A stretch of DNA of 64,000 nt, taken from positions 69,185,481 to 69,249,480 of the forward strand of contig NC_132916.1 of assembly GCF_047675955.1 (NCBI RefSeq), read 5' to 3'. How positions within the stretch are numbered: position 1 is the stretch's first letter; each line of letters opens with the position of its first letter. The DNA is from Chlorocebus sabaeus. Taxonomy: Eukaryota > Chordata > Mammalia > Primates > Cercopithecidae. Below the pieces are notes generated by a model. That model did no database searches and was not told the origin of the DNA. It saw only the letters and a list, made by a program, of their open reading frames with translations. The position numbers and the translations under genes were made by a program. Of the stretch, positions 1 to 11,989 are shown piece by piece.

Positions 1-186
1 ATTCAGAAAAGTCTAAACTGGTAAAATCGTTGCCATATAAATGAATGAAACCAATGTTATTTGAGCTGAATAGGAAAGTCAATTAAAAAAAAAATGCTAG
101 TTTCTCTCTTGACATACCATCTCTCTGATTAGTGATGGAAAGTCAAATTAAAAATCTATTTTCAGAGAATTCTTTTCCTTCTACAG
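1..186 (+). other. UTRN: 3' end of the intron before exon A
   Basis: AT-rich intron sequence ending in a pyrimidine-rich acceptor (tccttctacag). No repeat recognised. Confidence 0.85.
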
Positions 187-348
187 TTGCTAATTGCTCA
201 GGAACCATTATCATACCGATGTTTGGTCACCACTGAAACATTTGAAACTGGTGTGCCTTTCTCTGACTTGGAAAAATTAGAAAATGACATAGAAAATATG
301 TTAAAAGTTGTGGAAAAACACTTGGAATCCAGTGATGAAGATGAAAAG
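187..348 (+). CDS. UTRN: Utrophin exon A (rod domain, r1-54)
   Basis: 162 bases, phase 0 to 0. It starts right after ctacag with Leu-Leu-Ile-Ala-Gln-Glu-Pro and ends in the acidic run SSDEDEK. The middle (FSDLEKLENDIENMLKVVEK) is charged and helical, as in a spectrin-repeat helix. The upstream TTG codon is not a start: the reading frame continues from the previous exon. The donor is GTTGGT, with T at +3, weaker than the other donors here. By order it corresponds to dystrophin exon 40 (inference). Intronic translation after the donor runs 18 more codons before a stop, so retention would truncate the protein. Confidence 0.95.
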
Positions 349-774
349 GTTGGTTCAAGGAGATTTCAAAACCATGGTGTTCTCATTTTTCTTCTCTATT
401 AATTTTATTTTTACATCAATGATGTTTACCCATATAATCTGTCAAACATGATGAAACAGATTCAAATGTGATTTTTTGATGTGTGTTGATGTAAGAGTCA
501 CATGATTCATGTACTGAAAAAGAAAATAGACACACTTTCTGAACTAAACATAATTCTTAGTATTATCTAATGTTTGCTAAACTCTCTTTGAGATATTTTA
601 TCTTCAAATATAAAATATTTTTAAACAATATAAATTTTTTGATCGTTCAGGTTAACATATCTTGACTTACACTATACGAAGTAGGTTGGTTTTCCTCTTT
701 AGGAGCTGCTAGGAAGTGACCTTAAGCACTTTTCTTTTGAGTCATTTTTTTTTTTTTTCCTTTTAAACATTTAG
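349..774 (+). other. UTRN: Intron A-B (426 bp)
   Basis: Short AT-rich intron without a recognisable repeat. A run of 13 T (746-758) lies just before the acceptor tttag at 770-774. Confidence 0.9.
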
Positions 775-912
775 ATGGATGAGGAGAGAGCCCAGGTTGA
801 GGAAGTTCTACAAAGAGGAGAAGAAATGTTACATCAACCTATGGAAGATAATAAAAAAGAAAAGATCCGTTTGCAGTTATTACTTTTGCATACAAGATAC
901 AACAAAATTAAG
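775..912 (+). CDS. UTRN: Utrophin exon B (rod domain, r55-100)
   Basis: 138 bases, phase 0 to 0. It starts MDEERAQVEEVLQRGEEM and ends HTRYNKIK. The ATG at the exon start is an internal Met codon, not an initiation site. The segment is almost wholly charged and helical, with a QLLLLH leucine cluster near the end typical of the hydrophobic face of a spectrin-repeat helix. Acceptor catttag, donor GTATTA. Exon A ends DEDEK and this exon continues the same frame, matching the utrophin order. By position it is the dystrophin exon 41 equivalent, but shorter (inference). Confidence 0.95.
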
Positions 913-1330
913 GTATTATGACTGGAGAGTCTCTGTTGCATTTAAATACCTTACTTAACTCTTGCCATTCAGATGTGTGATGCTGCATCACAGATGCTTT
1001 AAAACACACCAGCTGGAATATCATCTCCTCCTCTAGTGTGTGTTACTAGACGTGTTCATATTTTTGGATGGTGCAGAACCCCAAATAGAAATGTAAAACG
1101 TTATTATTGGCCATCTCTTTTGGATTTCTGATTGTGTATCAAACCTAAAAGAGATCTATCTATTTCAGAAGTGGCTTCCTCCAGTTCCTTCTTTTATTTG
1201 TGAAGGTCTTGGCTATGGCAAAAAAAAGTTTCTAGTTTAAAAATAACTAAATTTGTGAAACTGATGTAATCTGATTTATATTCTAGTAAAGATTCACTAC
1301 CAGCTCCCTTTTTATTTCTTTATATTTTTC

Positions 1331-1456
1331 TTTTTTTAAAAGATGGGATCTCACTATGTTGCCCGGACTGATCTTGAACTCCTAGGCTCAAGTGATCTTC
1401 CTGTGTCAGCCTCCCCAGTTGCTGGGACTACAGGTGTGGGCCACCATACCCAGCTC
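1331..1456 (-). mobile_element. Alu left monomer fragment (FLAM/AluJ-like)
   Basis: Reads as one reversed Alu arm, from a T-rich head through atgggatctcactatgttg to ccaccatacccagctcc. It lacks the second arm, so it is a free monomer or old fragment. Confidence 0.8.
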
Positions 1457-1974
1457 CAGCTCTTTTTAAAGTGGCAATCTTTCTATCTGCATTTTCAGTG
1501 TGCTCTTGTTCCCTGGGGTCTGTTCTTTGGTAGTTCCTTCTTGAATGATTTTTGTTTGATGACTTTGGAAATTAAGTAGATCAATGATGGTACTGTAATT
1601 TTACTGTACCTTTTCTATGTTTAGATATGTTTAGATACATAAATACTTCCAATTGTGTTTCAAAAATTGCCTCTAGTATTCAGTACAATAACGTGCTGTA
1701 AAGTTTTAGCCTAGGAACAATTGACTATACCACATAGCGTAGGTGTGCAGGAGGCTGCACCATCTAGGTTTGTATAAGCGCACTCTATGATGTTTGCATG
1801 AAAATGAAATGACCTAAAGATACATTTCTCAGAACATGTCCTTGCTGTTACTAAGCAATGCATGACTATACTTTAAAAACTAGCCATTCTCTCAAGGCTG
1901 AAGCCTCAACATCCTTGTTAACTGTTTCTTGTTCCTCACATACTTTCTCACATCACACTGAGTAGGCATTAAAA

Positions 1975-2110
1975 CCATTGGGTCTGCTTGAAGCAACATT
2001 CAGGTTTGAAACTCAAGTTAGATATTACTCTACCAGCTGCTTGTTTTATGATCATGAGAAAGTGACTTAGCTTATTTTACTTCACTATCCTTTCCATAAT
2101 TTAGACTTAT
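1975..2110 (+). repeat. MIR-like SINE fragment
   Basis: Contains degenerate MIR core order: gaaactcaagttag, a ccagctgcttgt block, then gaaagtgacttagc followed by a pyrimidine-rich end. Old and diverged. Confidence 0.45.
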
Positions 2111-2806
2111 GATTTTCTCCCATGATATTATATCCCGTGGACATACTCTTAAGTCTGTTTTTTTTTCTCACTCTAGCATGTCCTTTGTATCTTCCTCAGA
2201 GTTATTCTCCCCCAAGTCATGGCTGATTATGTCATTCCTTCATCTAAGAAACTGTTTAGGAAAATATTGCAAAATACAGAAAAAGCTTTAAATGCAAGGT
2301 TCGTCAATATAACAACATACAAAGTCTTCAGTCTAACCCCTGGCTCCTATGTCTTTGATTTCCTGTCACTTGCCATGTAGGACAGCTACGCTGGTTTTCT
2401 TTACATTTTCCTAAACACATCATATGCACATCTGGGAACTTACTAATTTTATTCCCATTCCCTAGAGTGAGTTTTGTCTTTTTAGGTTAGCTGAAAAATG
2501 CATTATCTTTTAAGACTTAGCTCCATTTTTATTTCTAACTTCTGTCAGGTTATATTATAGTTTTCTGCTTTATTGTGACTTTTAAAAGTATCTTTCTTCC
2601 CTAATGCTTCTCCAAGTTCAGGCCATATCTTTTTCATCTTTGGGTCTGAAATCAGAAATTATTACTGGCACAAAATAGAAATAAGTTTTAAGCTTTTAAT
2701 ACATAAATAAATTTGTTTGTTAAAAGTACTAATGTATACTATACAAGCTAATTTCATTCTGGCTTTACTAACATTGGTAGGCCAACTATGATACATACTT
2801 CAAATC

Positions 2807-3020
2807 TATAGTTTTCAAACTGATATGATTCTTAACTGTGAACATTAGAATTACTTTGGGGAGCTTTAAAAAAACTACGGTGCCAAAATCTAATTCCTGA
2901 ACCGGTTAAATCAGAATCTCTCAGGTTGGACCTAGGTGTGGGCATTTACAAAAGCAAAACACAAAACATTTGTAGATGATTGTAATGTACAATTAGGATT
3001 GAGAAGCCGTAGTTTACAGG
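2807..3020 (+). mobile_element. MER5A-like hAT transposon remnant
   Basis: Begins agttttcaaactgat, has ttagaattactttggggagc and aatcagaatctctcagg in the middle, and ends gagaagccgtag. This is the order of MER5A, a non-autonomous hAT-Charlie element with inverted ends. Heavily diverged. Confidence 0.65.
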
Positions 3021-4940
3021 ACTCATTGTCTTATTTGAAATATGTTAAGTGACCTTTTCCAATTTGTTTACTAGAGTATTACTGTTTTTAAATTATGTAT
3101 GAGCACTTTTTAAAGATATTAACCACTTGCCATAGTTGCTATAACATATTACTTATTGATATTTATCTTCTAAGTATTTTACCTTTAAGATGCAACCATT
3201 TAAAATTTTTGTTTAGCCACAGGTGACTATGTTTTTCTTTAGTGATTTTTTGGGGGTTCCTGTTTTGGGATCTAAAAAGTTTTTGTCCTCCAGAAAGTTG
3301 ATGAATATTCAATTCTGTTTAGTTCCAGGTTTTTCCCATGGTTTGGTAAAAACAAAACTTAGAAATTTAATAAAGCAGTCACTTAAAAATCTCTTTCATC
3401 TGGACTTTGCTATATGATGTGAGCTACATCATGTAACACTGTCTCATGTCAGTACTGACCTCTAGTATATTTGTGTTTCCGTGTCCTAGGAGAATTCTTT
3501 AAAAATAAAATTGTCCAGAAGTAATGTCTCGGTCAGATCTTGAGGACATTTTTTTAGTCCTAGGGCATTTTGATTGATCACTCTGTTGGGGGAGAAAAGA
3601 TCAATTTCAGGAATACAGAAAGCACATGTTTAAATCTTGAACTGCCTTGCTGCTTCTGTAAGAGTGTGAAGACTCAGAAAAATCTTGAATTGTCTTACAG
3701 TCTGAAAAGAAAAAGAGACTGTCTTAATGAATGTGAATTTTTTAAACTTGGAACTCTATGATACCTACTGACCTCCCTAGTTTATTCTAAAGCTTCAGGT
3801 ACATGTGGTCTTGCAGAATGACAATCCATTATGTAACTGAAGAAGCAGCACAGGACTTCCAGTCTTCTAGTAGTAGCTGAGGTATAAAAGTGACTCTCAA
3901 CATTTACGTATGTGACATGTATTATCTAGTGGTGCTAAATGAGGAAAGTACTACAAAGGTAAATGTCCTACAAGTATAATAAAGTAGTTGGATGTCTGAA
4001 GTTTTTTGGTCTTTTGGAAAACAGATGACCTTCCAGCAAAATTTTGGTTAATGGATGGGAAGCCAAGAAGGAAAAGGGGTCCCAGTTTCCTCTTTTACTT
4101 TTTTGACATGATGACTCAACGTAGAAACACTTTCTTTGAGCTATTTTCTTTTCCTTAAAGTTAAGAGGGAGAACAATTGAACCTAGTTTTCTGATCTTCC
4201 AAAATAAAAACATTGGCTTATTTGAAATGAAAATCTGAAAGAATTATTTTTGATTTTTTCTTTTCTTAAAAAATACTTAGCATCTTTTTATTTGTAGCTG
4301 GTTTCTGGGTAGATATGTTATTTATTTCAGCATTCTTTTATATTTGCTTAAAACACAGAATTTGCTTCCTTAGACATATGGGTAAACATCTAGAAATGCT
4401 TTCTGACTAAATTGTAAAAATGTGGCATTAGGATAATAAAATTAATCTTGGTGACAAGTATAATTAGTTCTGTTGTTAAAGTAAAAAAATCTATAGACCT
4501 GCTTCTAACTTGGCTATCCAGAACTGCCTATCAATTGATGAAAACAGTTTACAAATTCTGGGAGGCAGTAATGCAGTCCTCTAGGTTCAACACCATGTTA
4601 TCCACTCAATGATTTTAGTCATGTGTCTTGAATTCATTTAGAGATTGCCTTGTAACCATTTTCAAGATCACTAACTAAATTAACATGCATTTGTGATCAT
4701 TTTAACTATCATCTCAAATTTACAGTTGATTATAATTTTTTTAGAAGTTCAACATAGGAGAAGTGAAAGTGTCAAGGAAGGTACCTTAATTCATGAGCAG
4801 CTGCACTTTGGCCCTTTGGAAGTGGTAATAGACAGCATTTATTAAATTGTGGCCATCTAGGAGTAGAGGATTTGAACTCCTGAAGGACTGATGGTCCATC
4901 CCAGAGAGCACTTTATTGTTTAGAAAGCTCTGAGAAGAGG

Positions 4941-5250
4941 GCTGGGTGCATTGACTCATGCCTGTAATCCCAGCACTTTGGGAGGCTAAGGTCAGCTGAT
5001 CACTTGAGGTTAAGAGTTTGAGACCAGCCTGGCCAACATGGTTAAACCCCATCTCCACTAAAAATATAAAAGTTAGCTGGGCGTGGTGGTGCACGCCTGT
5101 AATCCCAGCTACTCAGGAGGCTGAGGCAAGATAATCACTTGAACCTGGAGGTAGAGGTTGCAGTGAGCCCAGATCACACCACTGCACTCCAGCCTGGGAG
5201 GCAGAGCAATACTCTGTTCCCACCCCACCAAAAAAATAAAAATGAAAAAG
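4941..5250 (+). mobile_element. Alu (full length)
   Basis: Starts gctgggtgcattgactcatg, has both arms and an A-rich tail. A 17-base target duplication flanks it with one mismatch: 4924-4940 (aaagctctgagaagagg) and 5251-5267 (aaagatctgagaagagg). Confidence 0.95.
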
Positions 5251-5914
5251 AAAGATCTGAGAAGAGGATCCAGAAAATCTATATTAGGGCAGATGAGTAG
5301 TCCATAGAGCCTCAAGTCTGTCTAAATATGGCACTTCATGATCTATTTTCTCATGTAGGATATTCCTGCTCTGTAATATTATTCTCAGAGGTTAAGATTA
5401 CATACTGAATTACCTGGATATTATTTTAATCAAAACCCTTTGTGCATTTCATGTTGTGTTATGGAAACATGTTTAACTTGCTTATATTTTTAGCAGTGAG
5501 GCGCAATTTTAAAATTGTGATATTTTTAAAAGAGTGAAATAATAATGGTATCAACATGTTTTATTTCATACGAAACTTTATGATTGGCAGCATATTCTCA
5601 TTCTTTCAACAACTCAAGAAAGGAATTGTTATGTTTTTTGTTTGCTGAGTTTAGATGACATAGACCTTAAAGCCTGTCAAATTATTAACATACTTATGCT
5701 GTTTAATAGCATGCTGCAGATGAAAATTAGAATACAAATGGTTAAGGGTTTCTGTTGCAAGGTAGGTTTATAATATAAAACATTAAAACTAAGTTTTAAA
5801 AATTTGGTTCATGATATTTCATTCCTTCACACAATAGTCGTATATTTTCTTAATTTGTTATTATTCATTGTGGGGGTATTTTAATACTTTTTTTTTTTTT
5901 TGCTGTTTTTGTAG

Positions 5915-6106
5915 GCATTCCCTATTCAACAGAGGAAAATGGGTCAACTTGCTTCTGGAATTAGATCATCACTTCTTCCTACAGATTATCTGGTTGAAAT
6001 TAACAAAATTTTACTTTGCATGGATGATGTTGAATTATCACTTAATATTCCAGAGCTCAACACTGCTATCTACGAAGACTTCTCTTTTCAGGAAGACTCT
6101 CTGAAG
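5915..6106 (+). CDS. UTRN: Utrophin exon C (rod domain, r101-164)
   Basis: 192 bases, phase 0 to 0. It begins Ala-Phe-Pro-Ile-Gln-Gln-Arg-Lys right after tttttgtag, then MGQLASGIRSSLLPTDYLVE, and ends FSFQEDSLK before GTAGAC. The ATG at 5939 is internal. Helical content is broken by a Pro (LLPTDYL), fitting a repeat-to-repeat transition. It corresponds to dystrophin exon 42 (195 bases from memory). In dystrophin this zone (repeats 16-17, exons 42-45) anchors neuronal NO synthase; utrophin is known not to do so. Confidence 0.96.
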
Positions 6107-6955
6107 GTAGACCTCCTGGCACTGTGTTTGAATGGCCACAGTTAATGCAGAAGTAGAGGAAGAAATTTGATCTCATGCCTACTTAGATGGTCGATATCTT
6201 TTACAGTTTTTGCCAGGGGATTAATAATATGTATGACTAGTAAAGCTTTCCTATATTGTCCAAGAAAACATAAAACATTTTGAATTTTTAAAAAGTGGGT
6301 ATGGATTGTTAAGTGTGCACAGTTATAAATTATTTGCAACATCAGAGCCTTCGTTTAAAATTAAACAGAGACATGGGCCACCTTCCTGTCTTGTAAACTA
6401 GATTGTCAGTTGATGTTAATTGTCGGCATTTATCAGGCAATCTATAATGGTTTAAAATTGGCCAGTTGTTGAGGTGTGGAATGGTATCTTGATTGTAAGT
6501 TAATTAAACTTTTAAATTCTAGCAAGGCATTTTCATGTAACTTGATTGCATTTATATTTAAAGTCACAATAAACTCACTGATAATATGGATTTGATAGTG
6601 CATTCCTCTCATTTAAACTAGCATTATTAGATATTTGAAAGTATCAGTATTTCCAGCTTCAAATGCCTCATTACCTATAGAGAATGTTACTGAAGCTTTT
6701 CATGTGTCATGTACAAATGCTACTATTGTGAGGATTTCTTTTCCTGCCATGAGTATATTATGTAGCATATTCCACACACTTTGGCCAAAACAGGGTATTA
6801 TTTTTTTTAAAAAGTTTCCAGTTGTGTGATTAACAATGATTATGTCTCATTATTATTTCAAATGAGTGTTCTACAATATAAATTTCTGGTCATCTGTGAT
6901 TCCTTTTTTTTGTTACTTTGCTGGATTTTGTTAATCTATGACAATATATTTTTAG
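6107..6955 (+). other. UTRN: Intron C-D (849 bp)
   Basis: AT-rich, no repeat recognised. The acceptor region is T-rich (6903-6910 and acaatatatttttag), without a compact C-rich tract. Confidence 0.9.
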
Positions 6956-7128
6956 AATATCAAAGACCAACTGGACAAACTTGGAGAGCAGATTGCAGTC
7001 ATTCATGAAAAACAGCCAGATGTCATCCTTGAAGCCTCTGGACCTGAAGCCATTCAGATCAGAGATACACTTACTCAGCTGAATGCAAAATGGGACAGAA
7101 TTAATAGAATGTACAGTGATCGGAAAGG
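6956..7128 (+). CDS. UTRN: Utrophin exon D (rod domain, r165-221 plus 2 nt)
   Basis: 173 bases, phase 0 to 2. It starts [20 protein letters not shown] and ends [20 protein letters not shown], the last Gly codon being completed by the first base of exon E. The conserved Trp of LNAKWDRI is the usual core Trp of the final helix of a spectrin repeat, so a repeat ends at this exon border. The length equals dystrophin exon 43 (173, from memory). Donor GTAGGT. Confidence 0.97.
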
Positions 7129-7251
7129 GTAGGTGTAAATGAAATTAATGTTTAATTTTAAAAAATGTCTGCAAGTTCATGGGCCATGAAACAGGTCTTG
7201 TGGACATTGAGATTAATGAAAACATGTTTCATATCCTTGTAGGATGCCCTG

Positions 7252-7557
7252 TTTTTTTTTTTTTTTTTCTTTTGAGAAGGAGTCTTGCTCTGTCACCCAG
7301 TCTGGTGTGCATTGGCGTGATCTCGGCTCACTGCAACTTCTGCCTCCCAGGTTCAAGAGATTCTCCTGCCTCAGCCTCCCAAGTAGCTGGGATTATAGGT
7401 GCACACCACCACACCTGGCTAATTTTTGTATTTTTAGTAGAGATGGTGTTTCACCATGTTGGTCTGGCTGGTATCGAACTCCTGACTTCAGGCAGTCTGC
7501 CTGCCTCGGCCTCCCAAAGTGCTGGGATTACAGGTGTGAGCCACTGCACCTGGCTGT
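7252..7557 (-). mobile_element. Alu (full length, antisense)
   Basis: T-run head, gagaaggagtcttgctctgt, both arms, ends cactgcacctggct. The short target copy atgccctg is seen at 7244-7251 and 7558-7565. Confidence 0.95.
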
Positions 7558-9028
7558 ATGCCCTGTTTAATAAATTGTGATAAGTATAGTTCCTTAAAGG
7601 AGAAATGTGATCATATATAGATGACCATTTATAACACAATATCTTAATAATATGGAAGCACTTCTAATTTTTAGTGTCTAAATAGTGTCCATTCTCTTTA
7701 AAAAAATTAAATAAATTTTTCATTAATGTTCACTTTCTCAGCACGCTTGATAATTAATATGAGTGAAGAACAGAGGCAGCTACAGATAATTAGAATCCAT
7801 ATATAATATCAAACTCTTTTTTATAATCTTCTGTTTAAATGAATGCTTTTGAGCCTTCTTCTTACTAGATTTTGACCAGGCCTGTTAATAGGTAGAAATG
7901 AAAACAGTTGAGATTTTTGCCAGTAGCTGTGGATGTGATGGAAAGACAAATAAATTATGAAATAACCCAATGGAAAGTGCTGTATAAGAGGAAAGGGAGC
8001 ACAGAATAATACTTTGGGTAATGAGAGACATACGCACAAAACTAGGCATCATGTTCCTTGTCTTTTTTTATTTTAGCCCACATATTTCAATGTGACTAAT
8101 CCTTGAAAAGATAGCTTTTAGTGGCCTTTGGTATATTCATTTGTTAGATTTTACAAATTTTCCCTTTGTATGTTTGAAGAACATTCTTTTACATACATCT
8201 TTATCCGTACTTACATTTCTTTAGGTTTGATCATTAGATACAGACAAGTTTCTTTAAAAATAATGACATTTTAAACCTCTGTGTTATATCATGAAATTGG
8301 TTACTTTACCCCTGCCAACAGTATTTGTAAAAATGCCCTTCTTTTTGAGCCCTTACTAACATTAACAATTTTTTTTATTGTTTAAAAAAATCTTTGCCAA
8401 TGTAATAGTGATCGATTACACCTCAATTTTATTTTTATTTTTTAATTTTTAGTGCTACTAATTTGTGTACATTAATTTTGTATCCTGAAACTTTGCTGAA
8501 TTTATTTACCAGTTCTAGGAGCTTTTTTGGATGAATCTTTAGGGTTTTCTAGGTGTATGATCATCTTATCAGCAAACAGTAACAGTTTGACTTCCTTTTA
8601 ACCGATTCAGATGCCCTTTCTTTCTTTCTCTTGTCTGATTGCTCTGCTAGGACTTCCGGTACTATGTTGAATAGAAGTAGTGAAAGTGGGCATCTTTTTC
8701 TTGTTCCAGTTCTCAGGGGGAATGCTTTCAACTTTTCCTCCTTCAGTATAATGTTGGCTATGGGCTAAAAGTCATAGATGACTTTTATTACCTGAAGGTA
8801 TGTTCCCTCTATGCCAGTTTTGCTGAGGATTTTAATCATAAAGTGATGCTAGATTTTGTCAAATGCCTTGTCTCAGTCTATTGAGATGATCGTGTGATTT
8901 TTGTTTTAAATCTCTTTATGTGGTGTATCACATTTATTGACTTGTGTATTTTAAACCATCCCTGCATCACCAGTATGAAACCCACTTGAACATAGTTTAT
9001 TCTCTTTTTCATATTCTGTTGGATTCAG

Positions 9029-9316
9029 TTAGCTAGTATTTTGTTGAGGATTTTTGCATCTATCTTCATCAGGGATTTGGTCTGTAGTTTTCTTTTCTGT
9101 TATGTCCTTTTCTGGGTTTGGAATTACGGTAGTACTGGCTTCATGGAATAATTTAGGGAGGATTTCCTCTTTCTCTATCTTTGGGAATAGTGTCAGTTGG
9201 ATTGGTACCAATTCTTCTTTGAATGTCTGATAGAATTCAGCTCTGAATCCATCGGGTCCTGGACTATTTTTTGCTGGTAATTTTTTAATCATAATTTTAA
9301 TCTTGCTGCTTGTCAT
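9029..9316 (-). pseudogene. L1 ORF2 fragment (start of reverse transcriptase domain)
   Basis: Minus-strand translation contains KLPAKNSPGPDGFRAEFYQT, the conserved start of the L1 reverse transcriptase domain, and TTVIPNPEKDITEKK downstream. The frame breaks on both sides. It would have encoded RNA-dependent DNA synthesis for retrotransposition. Broken and not functional. Confidence 0.85.
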
Positions 9317-10120
9317 TGGTCTGTTAGAGTTTCTGTTTCTTCCTGGTTTAATTTAAAAGGGATGTATATTTCCAGGAATTTATCCATCTCCTCTAGGTTT
9401 TCTAGTTTATGCATGTAAAAGTGTTCATAATAGCCTTGATCTTTTGTATTTCTGTGGCATCAGTTGTAAGATCACCCATTTTGTTGCTAATTGAACTAAT
9501 TTGGATCCTTTCTCTTTTCTTAGTTAATCTCACCAATAGTCTATCAATTTTATTTATCTCTTCGGAGAACCAGCTTTTTGTTTCATTTTTTTTTTTTGTA
9601 TTTTTTTGTTTGTTTGTTTGTTTCACTTTCATTTAGTTTTGCTCTGATCTTGGTTATTTTTTTTCCTTCTGCTGGATTTGGGTGTGGTTTGTTCTTGTTT
9701 CTCTAGTTTCTTAAGGTGTGACTTTGGATTGTCTATTTGTGCTCTTTTAGACTCTTTGATGTAGGTATTTAATGCTATGAACTTTCCTCTTAGCATTGCT
9801 TTTGCCATATCCTAAAAGTTTTGATAGGTTCTGTCACTATTATCATTCAGTTCAAAGAATTTTTAAATTTCCATCTTGATTTCATTGTCGACCCAATAAT
9901 CATTCATGAACAAGTTATTTCATTTCCATATATTTACATGGTTTTGAGGGTTCCTTTCAGGGTTGATTTCCAATTTTATTCCACTGTGGTCTGAGAGAGT
10001 ACTTGATGTAATTTTAGTTTTCTTAAATTTGTTGAGATTTGTTTTGTGGCTTATCACATGGTTTATCTTGGAGAATGTTCTGTGTGCTCATGAATAGAAA
10101 ATATATTCTGCAGTTGTTGG

Positions 10121-10678
10121 TTAGAATGTTCCATAAATATCTGTTACGTCCCTTTGTTCTAGGGTATAGTTTAATTCCATTGTTTCTTTGTTGACTTTCT
10201 GTCTTGATGACTTGTGTAGTGCTATCAGTGGAGTATAGACGTCTACCACTATTAATGTGTTGCTGTTTATTTCATTTTTTAGGTCTAGTAGTAATTGTTT
10301 TACAAATTTGGGAGCTCCCATGTTAGGTGCATATATATTTAGGATTGTGATAATTTCCTGTTGAACTAGTCCTTTTATCATTATACAATGTCCCTTTTTG
10401 TCTTTTTTAACTGCTGTTGCTTTAACATTTATTTTGTCTGATATAAGAATAGCTACTCCTGCTTGCTTGTGGTGTCCATTTGGATGGACTATCTTTTTCC
10501 ACCCCTTTACCTTAAGTTTATGTGAGTTTTTATGTGTCAGGTGAGTCTCTTGAAGACAGCAGATACTTGGTTGGTGAATTTTTATCCATTCTTCTATTCT
10601 GCATCTTTTAAATGGAGCATTTAGGCCATTTACATTCAATGTTAGTATTGAGATGTGAGGTACTATTCTATGTATCAT
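10121..10678 (-). pseudogene. L1 ORF2 endonuclease domain remnant
   Basis: A 185-codon minus-strand reading frame with the apurinic-like endonuclease start (ISILTLNVNGLNAPFKR), CCLQETHL and NIYAPN. The family GDFN motif of the active site reads VDVY here, so the nuclease should be inactive even apart from the frame break that follows. The initiator region is at about 10678. The Alu at 10758-11053 lies just upstream in the inter-ORF/ORF1 end. Confidence 0.88.
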
Positions 10679-10757
10679 GATATTTGTTGCCTCAATACCT
10701 TGTTTTTTTTTTTTTTATTTTGTTATAGTTAACAGGTTCTTTTGAAATTTATGCTTT

Positions 10758-11053
10758 TATTATTTTTTGAGACAGAGTCTTGCTCTGTCACCCAGGCTGG
10801 AGTGCTGTGGCATGATCTCGGCTCACTGCAACCTCTGCCACTCAGGTTCAAGCAACTCTCTGTCTCAGCCTCCTAAGTAGCTGGGGCTACAGGTGCCTAC
10901 CACCATGCCTGGCTAATTTTTTTTGTACTTTTTAGCAGAGATGGGGTTTCACCATGTTGGCCAGGCTGGTCTCAAACTCCTGACCTCAGGTAATCTGCCT
11001 GCCTTGGCCTCCCAAAGTACTGGGATTACAGATGTGAGCCACCACACCTGGCT
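10758..11053 (-). mobile_element. Alu inserted in the L1
   Basis: Reversed Alu: tttttgagacagagtcttgc through to ccaccacacctggct. The bases on either side (gaaatttatgctt and gagatttctgctt) look like a diverged target duplication. Confidence 0.93.
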
Positions 11054-11707
11054 GAGATTTCTGCTTCAAGGAGATTCTATTTTGTTCTATTTCTAGGATT
11101 TGTTTCAAGACTTAGAGCTGCTTCTGTCTTGCTGGCTTGGTAGCAGCAAATTCTCTCAGTATTTGTCTGAAAAAGACTATTTTTCCTTCATTTATGAAGC
11201 TTAGTTTCACTGGATACAAAATTCCTGGCTGATAATTTTTTTGTTTAAGGAGGCTGAAGATAGGACCCCAATCTCTTCTAGCTTGTAAGGTTTCTGCTGA
11301 GAAATCTGCTGTTAATCTGACAGGTTCTTCTTTATAGGTTACCTGATACTTTTATCTCACAACTGTTAATATTCTTTCCTTCTTATTGACTTTAGGTAAC
11401 CTGATGACCATGTGCCTAGGCAATGATCTTTTTGTGATGGATTTTCCAGCTGTTCTTTGAGCTTTTCGTATTTGGATATCTAGATCTCTAGCAAAGCCAA
11501 GAGGTTTTCCTCAATAATTCCCTAAAATATGTTTTCCATACTTTTAGATTTCTCTTTTTCCTTGGGAACACAAATTATTCTTTGTTCTTTTAACATAATC
11601 CCAAACTTCATGGAGGCTTTGTTCATTTTTAAAAATTCTTTTTTCTTTTTCTTTGTCAGATTGTGTTAATTCAAAAACCTTGTCTTTGAGCTCTGAAGTT
11701 CTTTCTT

Positions 11708-11968
11708 CTACTTGTTTGATTCTCTTGCTGAGACTTTCCAGTGCGTTTTGCGTTTCTCGAAGTGTGTCCTTGATTTCCAGAAGCTGTGATTGTTTTTTAT
11801 TTTGCTATTTATTTCACTGGAGATTTTTTCATTCATATACTGTGTCATTGTTTTGATTTCTTTAAGTTGGACTTCACCTTTCACTGGTGCCTCCTTGATT
11901 GGTTTAATAATTGACCTTCTGAATTCTTTTTCTGGCAATTCAGAGATTTTATCCTGGTTTGGATCCAT
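11708..11968 (-). pseudogene. L1 ORF1 N-terminal remnant
   Basis: Begins MDPNQDKISELPEKEFRRSI, the start of an older-type L1 ORF1 RNA-binding protein, and runs 86 codons before the frame is lost. The rest of ORF1 (about 11080-11700) is recognisable only at DNA level. Confidence 0.8.
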
Positions 11969-11989
11969 TGCTGGTGAGCTAGTGTGATC

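Larger units (their letters stand above)
913..5914 (+). other. UTRN: Intron B-C (5.0 kb)
   Basis: Holds an antisense Alu monomer (1331-1456), a MIR-like piece (about 1975-2110), a MER5A-like piece (2807-3020) and a full Alu (4941-5250). The rest (2110-2800, 3020-4940, 5270-5900) is AT-rich unique-looking intron with short chance ORFs. The acceptor tract at 5889-5914 contains 12 T followed by tgctgtttttgtag. Confidence 0.85.

Noticed and set aside
187..187. Translation start at a TTG codon
   Set aside because: It is the first base of an internal exon behind a splice acceptor, not an initiation codon.
775..777. ATG at the first base of exon B as an alternative start
   Set aside because: It follows a splice acceptor directly; no promoter or 5' UTR signal is visible upstream.
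7179..7580. ORF of 133 codons
   Set aside because: It is Alu sequence read through; the peptide (GISAHCN-type and SASQSAGITGVSH) is the typical translation of an antisense Alu.
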